NCBI RefSeq assembly: GCF_036898095.1
Contig: NC_090743.1
Location: 14,461,795 to 14,525,794 of the forward strand
DNA: 64,000 nucleotides
Source: Palaemon carinicauda
Lineage: Eukaryota; Arthropoda; Malacostraca; Decapoda; Palaemonidae
Direction: 5' to 3'
Shown here: positions 11,048 through 23,599 of the stretch, one piece after another
Layout of the letters: each line of letters opens with the position of its first letter
How positions within the stretch are numbered: position 1 is the first letter of the stretch
Made by a program: the position numbers and the translations under genes
Notes under the pieces: generated by a model
Database searches by the model: none
Told to the model about the DNA's origin: nothing
What the model saw: the letters and a program-made list of their open reading frames with translations, nothing else

Positions 11048-13500
11048 TCCTTTGGTCTCTTTTGCTTGTATGACAAAAAAAATAAATGAATTAATATTTA
11101 ATGTGTCAATAATTAACATCTATTCTCTAGATAGTATGTAATTCTTATCAAAGACATTTCCTTTTATAGATTGTGAGCGTACTATCATTACGATAAAATG
11201 GTTACTTTTGAGTAAAACTGGTTCTTTCTCGAAACCCTTTAAGCTTGTAACCTAACGGCTATAAGCAACAGATTGTGGGACCCTTTTGTGAACGACAATA
11301 GGCCACAATGATGCTGATGTCAGCAGAACGATCATCTAATTAAAACAAAGCAAAAAAGAAGCTCTCATTCTGCAATTAATCCTGACCTTCTACCGTGAAA
11401 GATATCACTAAGATAAAATGATGAGGGGTGATTAGTTCCAAATAGCCGCTAATGATATCGCAAACAAGAAAGATTGTTACAGAGGGAGACTGATTGGGTG
11501 TTTAGCAACCAAACAGCGTAGCTCGACCTTGATGCGAGTGCGTATTTACCCCCCCCCCCCCCTCTTTCGGGTGTTTTTAGAAGAGATCGTTACTGGTATC
11601 CTTGATTACATCTAAACTTTTCAATGCAACGACAGTTTTACTATGAATTTTTTTTTTTTCAAGTAATAAGAACCCGCTTTTTGGATATAGAAAAAATGCC
11701 CAATTAAGGGATCAGGAAACACTTGTGAAGGTGAAGAGTTCAAAGTTCTGGAAGCGGGATGTATATGAAATTAAATGTAAATTAGATCGAGGCCATTACT
11801 AAAAGTACCATCAATAGAACAAAAAGATGTGGAGCCTTATGATGTATGGTAAGAGGCAAATTTGGAAGTAACAGTTGGGTCACATTTTAGGAAATCCAAA
11901 AAACGCTTGGATTAGATGCAATGGATTTGTATCATCCGGATAATCTCTCTCTCTCTCTCCTCTCTCTCCTCTCTCTCTCTCTCTCTCATACATGAACTCG
12001 CGTTCGCTGAATTCTCTGAAAATGGGAAAAAAAATCTTGGTAAACTTGAAGCACAGTGCTTTATTTCATCTGGTTCTTTGGCTGGGTTTTAAAATTTCAT
12101 GGTAATTACCTTAGTTCAAGGTAATTTGCATGGTTTCAAGGTAATTTTTGAGGTCATGATATTTTAAAAGGTAATTTCGTTTTACTACCTTCAAACTTAA
12201 GGAAATTGGAAAAGGGTTAAGGTAATATAAGGTAAAAAGAAGCGGCATCTAAGGTAATGGCCATTATGCTCAAGTTTAAAACCCTGCTCTTTGGGTTCCC
12301 TGTTTCGATAACTTCCGTAATTCATAACCCAATTCTCATTTGAATATGAAATCAATATCCTTTATAAGCATTATTCATAATAGACGCAATTATCATATCA
12401 TAACATTCATTTTAATCAAACCATTTCTCGAAATAATATATTGAAATTTTAAACCAACATAACCAGAGCGTTAGTCAGTATCGATTTTTTTCACGTCACG
12501 AAGCTGATAGAGGATAGATTTCAGCTCAAGGGCGGTAGGAGGTTAGTTGCCTTTAATCATATAATGGATATGTTTACAGTGATGGAGTGGTTAAAAATTC
12601 TTGACTCATGTTATTTTCAAGGTCAATCATTGCCAAAAAAGTACTTGGCACCTATAGCCTCGTTTTCCTTGTTCCCAATTGTTTGGTTGGTTATTTGAAA
12701 AGCATATGATGGAAGCTTAAGTAAACAGCTTATTTAAAAAAAGATAAAGAAAAATAAGTAATGACGGTTTTTGCAATTTCAAAGCAACGTTATTTTTTTA
12801 CTCTCTAACAGACACTAGGACCACAATTGCCATAAGTTTAAAATGATGAGAGAAATATCACTGTATTGCACGACTTAGTAACGTACGAGAATTCTACGAG
12901 GGATTTAGATTATTATAAAGAAACAAAGTTGTTAGTTAAAAACTCAAATGTTCAGCCATTCATTGAAATGAATACAAATACATAAACTTGAATAATAACT
13001 AATCATCAATACAAAATCCAAGAAAAAAAAATCGTTATATTTGCATGCTTGCGTAAGTTTTCGCTTGCTGTTGTTGGCAGAGATTTTGATGAACTACTGA
13101 TCTTGACCTCCTAAATAAGTATAAGTAGAAAAAAACAAAGTAATATATGATAATGGATACTTCAATTAGTTATATCTCGGGATGATACTGTAAGAAATCA
13201 TACATATGTTTGTATTGTGTGTGCGTATGAAATCGATTCAAACTTGCTTTAAATTACTTACCTAAAAGATTAAAAAGAAAAAAAAAAAACTTCCCGAAAT
13301 TAAGTTTTGCATTGAATGAGAATTCGTTGGCAACTAGTTCAGAAAGATGCCAGATTCAGGGTGCTCCTTGGATTAAGGCTCAGCTGAGGCAAAAGGCCAA
13401 ACCTGATCTAACAGAAAAACAAACATTCGTTTGTTGCACATTTCTGAAGAGCACAGGGATATTTCAAGATGTCTGACACATTTTCAGACACGCCTTCTCT
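11048..13500. other. Non-coding stretch up to the assembly gap
   Basis: No supportable gene. Contains a C-run near 11550, an interrupted (TC)n at 11944-11987, and a patch at about 12100-12260 in which AAGGTAAT recurs several times. Nothing else is recognisable. Confidence 0.55.
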
Positions 13501-14000
13501 NNNNNNNNNNNNNNNNNNNNNNNNNNNNNNNNNNNNNNNNNNNNNNNNNNNNNNNNNNNNNNNNNNNNNNNNNNNNNNNNNNNNNNNNNNNNNNNNNNNN
13601 NNNNNNNNNNNNNNNNNNNNNNNNNNNNNNNNNNNNNNNNNNNNNNNNNNNNNNNNNNNNNNNNNNNNNNNNNNNNNNNNNNNNNNNNNNNNNNNNNNNN
13701 NNNNNNNNNNNNNNNNNNNNNNNNNNNNNNNNNNNNNNNNNNNNNNNNNNNNNNNNNNNNNNNNNNNNNNNNNNNNNNNNNNNNNNNNNNNNNNNNNNNN
13801 NNNNNNNNNNNNNNNNNNNNNNNNNNNNNNNNNNNNNNNNNNNNNNNNNNNNNNNNNNNNNNNNNNNNNNNNNNNNNNNNNNNNNNNNNNNNNNNNNNNN
13901 NNNNNNNNNNNNNNNNNNNNNNNNNNNNNNNNNNNNNNNNNNNNNNNNNNNNNNNNNNNNNNNNNNNNNNNNNNNNNNNNNNNNNNNNNNNNNNNNNNNN
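13501..14000. other. Assembly gap (500 N)
   Basis: Exactly 500 consecutive undetermined bases, a round number typical of a scaffolding placeholder. The true distance across it is unknown. Apparent open frames through it are artefacts. Confidence 0.99.
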
Positions 14001-14277
14001 AATGTGTATCTGCTACACAGGAGGTTTGGCTTTAGAGGAAGCTTTGAAACCTGTGTTGGGGGATCCACTGATGCTTATCAATCGAGTTGAGCTTCCTTAC
14101 AGCCAATTTGCTAATTAGGAAGGGTCACGACCGCTCTGGATACTCGCTCCTTCCTGCCGCTGGCAAGCAAGGTCATTATAAAGAAATATTGTTGACAGAA
14201 TACGTAGTAGCTTGCTTGACGCAAAGCAGGTCTATAAGCCGAGTGGAAATTAACTAAAGAATAATTTTTGCTTTATT

Positions 14278-14889
14278 TTTAAATGATCTAAATTCTCCGA
14301 TTATTTATTCCACAACTGATTTATATACTTTTAATGTTTAAATCACTGCTACTGTTAGTAATTTCTCGAGACTTTATTTCTCAACTACTTTTGCATTTTT
14401 AAATCACATCTACTGTTCTTAATTCCTCGATACTTTATTTCACAACTACTTTATATACTTTTAATGTTTAAATCACAGCTACTGTTATTAATTCCTCGAT
14501 ACTTTATTTCGCAACTACTATGAATTTTTAAATCACAACTACTGTTCCTAAATCCTCGATACTTTACTTCACAACTACTTTTATACTTTGAATTCTTAAA
14601 TCACAACTATTGTTCCTAAATCCTCGATACTTTACTTCACAACTACTTTTATACTTTGAATTTTTAAATCACAACTACTGTTCTTAAATCTTCGATACTT
14701 TACTTCACAACTACTTTTATACTTTGAATTTTTAAATCACAACTACTGTTCTTAAATCTTCGATACTTTACTTCACAACTACTTTTATACTTTGAATTTT
14801 TAAATCACAACTACTGTTCTTAAATCTTCGATGCTTTACTTCACAACTACTTTTATACTTTGAATTTTTAAATCACAACTACTGTTCTG
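14278..14889. repeat. 68-bp tandem repeat, about 9 copies
   Basis: The unit contains AAATCACAACTACTGTTCTT, TTCGATACTTTACTTCACAA and TACTTTTATACTTTGAAT. Equivalent AAATCAC positions at 14666 and 14734 give a 68-bp period. The left copies are divergent and the right copies (about 14580 onward) nearly identical, so recent amplification was at the right end. Confidence 0.95.
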
Positions 14890-15234
14890 ATTCCGCCAAG
14901 ACTTTTCATTTGTGGGTGTCCCATAAATTTTCTCAGAATGAGGTCATTGACCTTTTTAAGCCTTCGAGAGAAGGGATCTAAGTTTATCGCACTTGCGAGT
15001 CATGACCAAGAAGAGTTATACCCCTCAAGAAAAAGAAGTCGTCGAACATTACGACTACCAAAAGGGACGGGATTTGAGGGTGGGAGTAAAAGGATAATTT
15101 AGAGTGAGTGTTGAAGGATGGCAAGAAGGTTACGTGCGTTTGTAGTCAAGTTGCGAATAGGTAGGTAGTTATGAGCGAGGCACATTTTATGTTGCTGCAT
15201 AAAAAAGTGTCTAGTACTTCGACGGTAATTGTTT

Positions 15235-15648
<414 letters not shown>

Positions 15649-15649
15649 G

Positions 15650-16905
15650 TGTTCTATAAACAAAAATTATTATTAGCCCTCGGATAAGTATTGGTAAATG
15701 CCCTAGTTTTGTGGAAATAATTTATTAATACTTTTCTGATCTGTGAGGTTATTTAGATAAATAATAAAATGTTACTTGCTTTTATTAATTTTCAAGTCTC
15801 GATATTGGCTGAAATAGAAGGGAATAGAAAAGGGCTTGACTTTTTCTGGCGTTATAATTTCTCTTTTCATATTTTTACTTTTTTTTATGCGTCATTAATG
15901 CAGAGATGGAATCAGTTTGATATCTTGTGACTATAGTTGTCGAAGATGTAATGATTAAAAATGGATACTTTTCCCGAACTGTGCTGGAATCGCCGAGTGA
16001 GAATTTGGTGCTTCCCGAGACTCTAGTCGTACAGTTGGCTTCATTAATTCCAGTACACTTCACGGGAAGCTAATGAGACGTTTAACATCTGTATGATGTA
16101 ACAGGTAACGCTGTGTCAAAAGAGAAACTGTTGGCAACCCTACATGTAAAACAAGTTGCTGAGCTTCTAAACAAATGATTAAAAGCAATTTTATTAATTT
16201 TACATAGTTCTGTACAGAAGATTATTGATATTTTCCTTACTAACACTTCCGGTAGAGTGTATAAGAATTAATGAAGCCAACTGTACCTTACGTAGAAATA
16301 TGCTGTCTTGAATGCCGAAATTTGATTCCGATGGTCGTGCATTCATTTTTATTGCGAATGTGCAAAGTAACTGATAAGGAAAATTACACCTGAAACGTGC
16401 AGATTGAAAAATTATATTTCTTTGTTGTCATTCGTTTTGTTTAATGGTTTATAACGGGTACATTGGGTTAAAGACTATATTGAGTAATTTTATTCATGAT
16501 ATAGTCAAGTATTTCCTAGTTTGCTTATATTTTTTACCTATTACCTATTCTATTTTTTCCTATTAGTATTCAATTTTTTCTTCCTTTTTGAGTATTTTCT
16601 TCTGCGAAATGGTGTACAGATGTTATTACCCATGAAATAGAGGTATTACATTTTAGGTCTGATTGTATCACGTGTTCTCCTCAAGTCGATCATGCTTTTA
16701 ATGATGTAGATCTGAAATTATTAGAGAGAAAAAGACAGATTATAGAACTTGTTGGTTAACAAGCCTACGCTGCCAAAAGACCAGACCTAATGTTATTCAG
16801 TCTATTTGTTTGTAACTCTCCATGGCGCATTTGAATTCTTCTATACGCTATTTCTCTCACTTCCAGAAATAGTTGGTGGCTAAAGGAAATTTATCCCCCA
16901 GCTAA
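15650..16905. other. Non-coding stretch
   Basis: AT-rich, no supportable gene. The segment GAAGCCAACTGTAC appears on opposite strands near 16030 and 16274, a small inverted duplication only. Nothing else is recognised. Confidence 0.5.
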
Positions 16906-17229
16906 GGGTTGTGGTAGCTTATTGTAAACGTCCCTGCCTGGTGATCAGCTGGACTTGGGTTCGAGACCTGCTCAAGCTAAAGAGGTTCTTGTAGTGCCTG
17001 TGATCCTACTATCCTTGTGAGTTAAGGATGGTTGGTGGGGGGGGGGGGGGGGCGGTGTTCGGATGAACCTACAGGTCTATCTGCTGAGTTATCAGCAGCC
17101 ATTGCCTTGCCCTCCCTTGTCCTATCTTGGGGTGAGAGTGTCTTGGTCGATGATCATATGTATGAATGATCGGTCTCTAGGACATTGTCACTGTCCCTTA
17201 TTTCTGCTACTCATGAGACCTTTAAATCT
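16906..17229 (+). mobile_element. tRNA-derived SINE, copy 2
   Basis: tRNA-like head with an A-box-like TGGTAGCTTATTG at 16912-16924 and a B-box-like GGTTCGAGACC at 16958-16968. The body is the same as copies 1 and 3: CTACTATCCTTGTGAGTTAA, AGGTCTATCTGCTGAGTTAT, GATCATATGTATGAATGATC and GGTCTCTAG. A run of about 15 G at 17037-17051 expands a shorter G-run at the same place in the other copies. Confidence 0.75.
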
Positions 17230-18439
17230 TAATTACACTGGATTGATCAAATCCTACTTTTGTAGCTGATACGTTGCATAAAGAAACATGTGAAAATAAT
17301 GCCTCCTATAGCTTGATTGCTTTAAGGTAGTGATGGGGATGTGGCAAAAATTAATAAAATATACCAATCTTGTGGTAAGCCTTTCCTTTTGTTTGTAAAG
17401 CGTGCTTTCATTTCACTGCACACTGTCTATATTTATCAGCATTGTGGTTATGGTGGCAATGTAACATTGAAAATACTGGAGATGACAAAGATCCCTTATA
17501 AATTTGAAGTTAGTGAATAGATTTGTTTACAAGTATTCATTGATATCGCCTGTAGATGTTTACCATCAGCTCCAGACAATTTTCAATAGGATTACAAAAT
17601 CCAGATTTACTAGAGATACCTGGCATCATAATATGTGTGGTCTAAAAGTACACAAAGATATGGGATTATTTTTCTGTTTTACCAATTTGGTAACATCAAC
17701 TAATATTCAAAATCAGTGAGATCATTGAAATACGCCAGACATCCGTCATTGTGATTGGCACAGTTACCAAGATACCGTAAAATATTTGCACCTTCTGTCG
17801 TCAATGATAGAGAGAATGCCTTTAAATGAAAATTATTCAAAGGATCTATTTAATTTACATTTTTGTTTACAAGCAGTTTTGAAGCAACCGGTTGATTCGA
17901 ATGTACTGTGCATTAGTAAAAATAATGAATGAATTGAGAATAAACTCATGTTTATGAAAATAAGAGTAAAATTTTCACAATTTTTTTCAAAATTCCGTGT
18001 ATCAGATTCAATGTAATTAACGAATGTCACACCATATTAAATATATATCTATGTGGAGGTAATCAGTAGTTCTAATTCTTTCATTGCATAGAGTTTAATC
18101 ACAAATTCTTTTATTCCCTCTTTTGATCCCGAGTTTCCACGCACCTTAATAAATGGTATATTTATCAGTGGCGGTGATCAAAGCGAAAGTACTACCTCAA
18201 TTAATGTTTTTAAGCACCTCACGTCCTCTTCATATGCTTTAACGGAATTATATACCTAGATAATGAGCTTCTAATTTTGTTACAGTAATATATGAAAAAA
18301 AAATAATCACTTGATCTTGATAATAAGGTATGTTGGTGTTCCAATTACATTTGAAGGAATTTTGATTTTTCATAAGATTAACGTAGGTTGTTTTAGGGAG
18401 ACGGAGACGAGCCAACAACATTATGATCTGGGTAAAGTA
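17230..18439. other. Non-coding stretch
   Basis: AT-rich sequence with short open frames of no recognisable content. No repeats of note. Confidence 0.5.
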
Positions 18440-19183
18440 AAATTTGGAAATCAAATCGCCTGAAATTACATATAAAAATCAGGACATACATATCAGTTTA
18501 GTGAGATCGGTGTTACTTTATGTACAAGGGTCAGGGTAAGACAATGAAAGTTTTCGAGGAAGTAATGAAAATTACAAGGGAGAACATGCTAAGTATTCTA
18601 GTATTGATAGGTCAAAAGCAAATCTAGGAATGACTGGAGAAAATATTTTGACAGGAAAGCAGATGTGGCTGAGAAAGCTGTGAATTCAGGGAATGGCTAT
18701 GTAGTAAGAATCGCTCATAGAATTATTAATGAAATCTCAAGGTGGTAAAGTAGAAGATACATACCCATCAAAAAGAGAGATGGATTTGTTATAACAACAG
18801 AGGATGAAGAAATCAACGTTGGCTGGAACGCAGATGTTATAGATATGAGAACAAAGCCCTCAGAAGAATATTGGGCGTTAAATGGCAGGACAGGATTAGA
18901 ATTGAAACTATAAGAGATTACCCGATTGCCATATGTGGATGAGATCATTGTGAGGGGTAGATATAGATGGTTTGGGCATGCTCTACGCACTCCCCAAGTG
19001 AGATTAGTTCACCAAACGTTTAAATGGGCTTCACAAAGCATTAGAAGAGTTGGAAGACCCAGGCCTACATGGCTGGGGACTATGAAGCAAGAAGTAGATG
19101 ATGAATGGAAAACTATCGATTTAAAAGCTCAAGATAGAGAGGACTGGCGAAATCTAACCAAGGCCCTTTGCGTCCATAGGCGT

Positions 19184-19188
<5 letters not shown>
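18440..19188 (+). pseudogene. LINE reverse-transcriptase relic (LINE family 2), mosaic
   Basis: Broken pieces of a non-LTR retrotransposon ORF2 in several frames. At 18450-18520 a segment is the antisense counterpart of part of the relic at 24000-24060. At about 18670-18835 come fragments such as YIPIKKRDGFVITTEDEE, resembling the linker between endonuclease and RT. At about 18838 follows YENKALRRILGVKWQDRI, then after a frameshift a frame to 19188 with VDEIIVRGRYRWFGHA, RRVGRPRPTW and DWRNLTKALCV. The last block is shared with the relics at 23650 and 56600. The pieces are not in the order expected of an intact element, so it is rearranged as well as frameshifted. It ends in (ATT)n. No catalytic RT core is visible. 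Confidence 0.8.

Positions 19189-19224
<36 letters not shown>
19189..19224. repeat. (ATT)n shared tail
   Basis: A single trinucleotide tract serves as the right edge of the plus-strand LINE relic and as the tail of the minus-strand family B copy, so the two elements meet tail to tail. Confidence 0.9.
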
Positions 19225-19470
19225 GTTATACAAGCTTAGTTGAAAAAGCAGGATGCCATAAGCACAATGGCCGGCCCCATCGAGGATAATAACCCAGTGA
19301 GGAAGGAAATAAGGAAAGAGATACAGTATAATAGTGTGCCTCAGTGTACCCTCAAGCAAGAGAATTCCAACACAAGACAGTGGTATAGAGGCTTTGGCAC
19401 TACCCAAAATAGAGAATAATCGTTTGATCTTTGAGTATCCTCCTTCAGGAACAACTTATCATTTCAGTGG
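19225..19470 (-). mobile_element. Repeat family B, partial divergent copy
   Basis: Minus-strand copy with AAGCAGGATGCCATAAGCAC, CCCAGTGAGGAAGG, GTGTACCCTCAAGCAAGAGA and GACAGTGG...GGCTTTGGCACTACCC. More diverged than the other copies and lacking the 5' third. Confidence 0.85.
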
Positions 19471-19597
19471 AATGCTTAATTTCTATAGTTTCTATGGTAA
19501 ATCAACTAAACTGATATTTTCTAAAAATTACATAGTATTTTCTTTTAATCTAGAAATTTGAAATGCTTTTGTATTTTATCTTACAAATTTATTCAGT

Positions 19598-19600
<3 letters not shown>

Positions 19601-19668
<68 letters not shown>

Positions 19669-19684
19669 CACTCCTCAACTCTAC

Positions 19685-19742
<58 letters not shown>
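19601..19742. repeat. Composite (GA)n array, two spacer units
   Basis: (GA)n at about 19601-19666, spacer with CACTCCTCAACTCTACATACTC, (GA)n at about 19690-19741, then the same spacer again (CACTCCTCAACTCTATATAC). The tract and its spacer duplicated together. Confidence 0.93.
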
Positions 19743-19746
<4 letters not shown>

Positions 19747-20087
19747 CTCCTCAACTCTATATACTCCTATAAAGAGAAAGAGAAAAAACTGCCTATTAAA
19801 ATCCAACCACGAGACCTTCTCTAATCAGGTTAAAGTAAGTGTTAATGCCTTTGAGAGTATGTTGGGGTCCCTCTGAGGAATCAATGCCCCTTTATCGCAC
19901 CCGCCCCCGAATGTTTATTAGTGTGACGTCACAAGAAAGACTGCAGGGTTCTATGCTGTTGAACTTTCTCCTAAGTGAGAGTTCTGGTCGCATCGTGTTT
20001 ACTCTGAAAGCATCATCAATCTGTCAGTCTCAATGGCCGCCTTTCAGCCAGTCAATACATTCATCTATTAACAGGAGTGGACACCGG

Positions 20088-20216
<129 letters not shown>

Positions 20217-20785
20217 TGAAGAATTAGGTAATGCTTTTTTTTCTAAGTACTGAAAACAAATGCATGTTACAGATGTTCAGATTGCAGTTCAATGTTATAT
20301 TGTTGAATTTTTGCTCTAATCTAGATTGGATTATAATTACTCAGACCCAAATAGAAGTCTCGATTTTATTTGCTACTTGTATTTAATGTCAGCTAAAAAA
20401 AAAAAAAACACCCACAGACTATATAACCATTAAGTTGAAAGACACGTATTTCCGTCGCTCCAAAGTGGAGTGGCTTACATCGAGGCAAGAGAGGAATTGA
20501 TTTCATTGGGTGAGCATTGATATGTTAGATTTATTTTATAGTCATAGAACCCTTCTCTAATGGATGTTTCACTCAAAAGCGAGTCTGAAATGAATTATAG
20601 TTATCAACCTAATTGTCTCCAAGTGTCTTGGATCACATCTTGTCACGAAAGTAAATTGTGTTTGATAGTTAGAATTCCTAAATTCAACGGATATCTGTTT
20701 GAGGCTCGAGATGAGGATGGCAGATTCATCCTTGCCAAGATTCTTGGACATGATGTGTGCTACTATGCTATCGGCTTTTTACATT
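20217..20785. other. Non-coding stretch with an unsupported short frame
   Basis: A plus frame of 82 codons (20560-20808) has no recognisable motif. It reads into the repeat that starts at about 20786 and overlaps an open frame on the other strand, so I do not call it a gene. Confidence 0.45.
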
Positions 20786-20966
20786 TATTTCAGAAGCAGG
20801 TCTTCTGAAAACTATTCAACTTTTATAATGACATCTTAACTTTTATGGATTTAATTGAATATTCTTTTATTTTTTATATAATATAATAAATGGTATCGGC
20901 GTCAATGACCTTAGATGTCAGGATGCCAGCAAACTTTAAATCAATCAATCAATCAATCAATCAACG
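20786..20966 (+). mobile_element. Repeat family C with (ATCA)n tail, copy 1
   Basis: Starts TTCAGAAGCAGGTCTTCTGA and runs through ACTTTTATAATGACATCTTA and TCGGCGTCAATGACCTTAGA to GGATGCCAGCAAACT, then an (AATC)n tail of about five units. The same order is found at 39728-39893. The shared body plus short tandem tail marks the 3' end of a retroelement. Confidence 0.85.
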
Positions 20967-21337
20967 GTTATGGGTTTTAAGAACCCAAATCCAAATTTTA
21001 GTGCGTCAAATTCATTTCTAACCTAAGCAGCAAACCCACTTTTTTTCAGCACACAGACATTGCTTCTTTTTTCTTTTTTTTTTTCTTTTTATCGCACTGG
21101 GGCAATATTCGATACGCATGGTTTCTTTGAAAGTTAATTACCATTTGTGCTTGTTCCACACGAATGTTTGTTCATTTTGAATAATGATAGTGAACTTATT
21201 ACTATTTTTGCAAACTTTGCTTTTCGCTTTTGTTTATCTCATGCAGTGAAATCGCGTGCAGTTATGAAAGCGTTGATTTTGCAAGCCCTAGGATCACGGA
21301 TGATGAAGGGTCTGACTTTGGTTGACTTCATTTATTC

Positions 21338-21340
<3 letters not shown>

Positions 21341-21427
<87 letters not shown>
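21341..21427. repeat. (TC)n-(AC)n compound microsatellite
   Basis: (TC)n at 21341-21408 runs directly into (AC)n at 21409-21427. Confidence 0.96.
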
Positions 21428-22084
21428 GTTTCATGATTGCAAGTTCTGTAAGTGTTTCCTGTCTGTTTTTGTATCCTGCATTCGCATGGCATGAGGGCAC
21501 TAAACATGTTTACATATATTACCTCAAGTGATTTTAATTGATTGTAGCTTTTACGCTGTTGATAACTGTATCTCAAATGTTTGAATATGGTCTTGTTCAT
21601 TGATTTTAATAGAAAACATGCGAGTTATTCTTTAGAAAATTTTCGAGTTCTTGAGATTAATAACTAAATAAGATCTAAAATCTAGATTACAGTCTGATAC
21701 GATATTTCAGGGGATTTTGTATATTCATTGATGTTATGTCATGTGTTGGTTTGGTCTTATAATTTGTTTTTTAATATTTTGTATTATAATCTAACAATAC
21801 CAAATTAAAGGCATGCATGCGTTAGCGAATTGCCTGAGATTAGACGAGTCAAGTAATATTTAACTCTGTATCATTTTTTTCGGTGTCGATGACATTTATC
21901 GCTGTGTTGCTCGTGTATGTGAAAAGGATTTAATCAACCTAGCGGAAGATTATTAACATTATAAAAGCAGCATTCAGTCTTCGAACAACAATAATCTTTT
22001 ATGCAGAGGATTTTCTTTTTTCATTGGTCGTTCTGAACAGGGAATGATACATTAAAGTCACAGAAAAATGCGGTTTTCTGGTAA

Positions 22085-22388
22085 TGTTTCAATCTAAGTT
22101 TAAGTCATTTGCCAGAGACGAGAGAAAAGATGATGATGAACAGGAAATTAGATATAGGGAAAAGTGATATTTACACCTGAAAATTTTCAAACTAAGTTTA
22201 GGTCATTTGCCAAAGACGAGAGAAAAGATGATGATGAACAGGAAATTAAATATAGGGAAAAGTGATATTTACTCCTGAAAATTTTCAAACTAAGTTTAGG
22301 TCATTTGCCAAAGACGAGAGAAAAGATGATGATGAACAGGAAGTTAAATATGGGGAAAAGTGATATTCACTCCCGAAAATTTTTAAAA
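22085..22388. repeat. 98-bp tandem repeat, about 3 copies
   Basis: The unit contains AAGTTTAGGTCATTTGCCAA, GACGAGAGAAAAGATGATGA and GGGAAAAGTGATATTTACTC. Equivalent CTAAG positions at 22094, 22192 and 22290 give an exact 98-base period with few differences. Confidence 0.95.
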
Positions 22389-22589
22389 ACGAAATGGACG
22401 CGAGAAGTCCAAAGTAAACGCATTAATCAGTGGTGGTAGTAAAAAGGCATTGAACACATGAGATAAGAAGACAGCCGAGCGGAATTGATGGCAAAACCCT
22501 GAGTAGCAAGCGAAATAATCGAGGGGCTTCGGGACTTTATAGGTTTTGAGTATCATGAATATTCCATTGGGTATAGCGTACAAGGCATT

Positions 22590-22830
22590 CGGGTATGGTG
22601 GATGGGTAGCTTAGCGTACGACGTGGATACCACCCACCGCCCACGGGCACCTGTGATACCCTGCCCCATCTTCCTCCCCAGTGGAGATTTTTCTGCCCCT
22701 CTAAAGGGCGCACTAGATCCATTTGCACTCGGGACTTTATGTGAGGGTAACATTGTGGTGGGAGTCTTTATTGCTTCTGTTATTGCACACGGCGGGTGCA
22801 CTCGCAGGCGAGTACACCTTTTTTTATGGG
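22590..22830. other. GC-rich island open on both strands
   Basis: About 240 bases with markedly higher GC than the flanks and overlapping open frames on both strands (for example 22602-22886 plus and 22553-22801 minus). No domain is recognisable and no splice sites can be matched. A TATAAAAAAG string follows at 22850-22859. It could be a promoter, an unrecognised exon or an old repeat; the sequence does not decide. Confidence 0.3.
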
Positions 22831-23406
22831 TGATAAAGAGTGGACTTGTTATAAAAAAGCCCTCCAGATCCGGCTACTCCTTTTAAAACCTCCAAGACAG
22901 AAACACGGAATCGCTCATCGTGCTCAATTTTAAGCCTCGTGTCTGACACGTCTTCCAGTTGCTTTTATTCTTTTAGTGTGTGTGTGTGTGTGTGTTTTTC
23001 CGACACAAAAATCCTTATGAGAAACGTGTTTGGATGGATCAGGGCGAACGCATCAATTAAATACTCTCTTGGAGAATATTGAAGGGCAACAATTTGTCAC
23101 CATCAGATAATTTTATCCAGCATACTAATTTTTACGCATTCAAATTAAACCCGGCGATCGCGCGCCGTAGGTTTAATGACCAAATAATAAAAGACACCAA
23201 CTACGAAAATTATGTGAAGGAGACGGAGCACTGATTATTTAACATTAACGGGGAAATGTTCTCAACAATAATTATTTCTTTGTGACCTCAGAGGGAACTT
23301 ATAGCTAGGACAGTTTTGAGACAGGCATCCCAACTCCAATTAACCATCATGCTTCTAAATGATTTTCGCTACCAATATCCCCTATGTGATAAAGAACAGG
23401 TGTCTG

Positions 23407-23408
<2 letters not shown>

Positions 23409-23476
<68 letters not shown>
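23409..23476. repeat. (AT)n microsatellite
   Basis: Uninterrupted AT alternation over about 67 bases. Confidence 0.97.
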
Positions 23477-23478
<2 letters not shown>

Positions 23479-23599
23479 ACACGGTCACCCTCAACTCTCC
23501 CCGTCTCAGGTAGTGGGGAGTGTTAGTGTGGGTTTGTGCATATTTATTGAAAAATATTTAGTCGTCATTTTTGACGGGTTACGTACACTCATCATCACC

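Noticed and set aside
13431..14090. Open frames running through the N block
   Set aside because: They exist only because undetermined bases contain no stops.
22850..22859. TATAAAAAAG as a TATA box
   Set aside because: No initiator, no downstream gene, and such strings are common in AT-rich DNA.
22602..22886. 94-codon plus frame and two overlapping minus frames in a GC-rich patch
   Set aside because: Frames open on both strands, no domain, no start or splice support; kept only as a GC-rich island.
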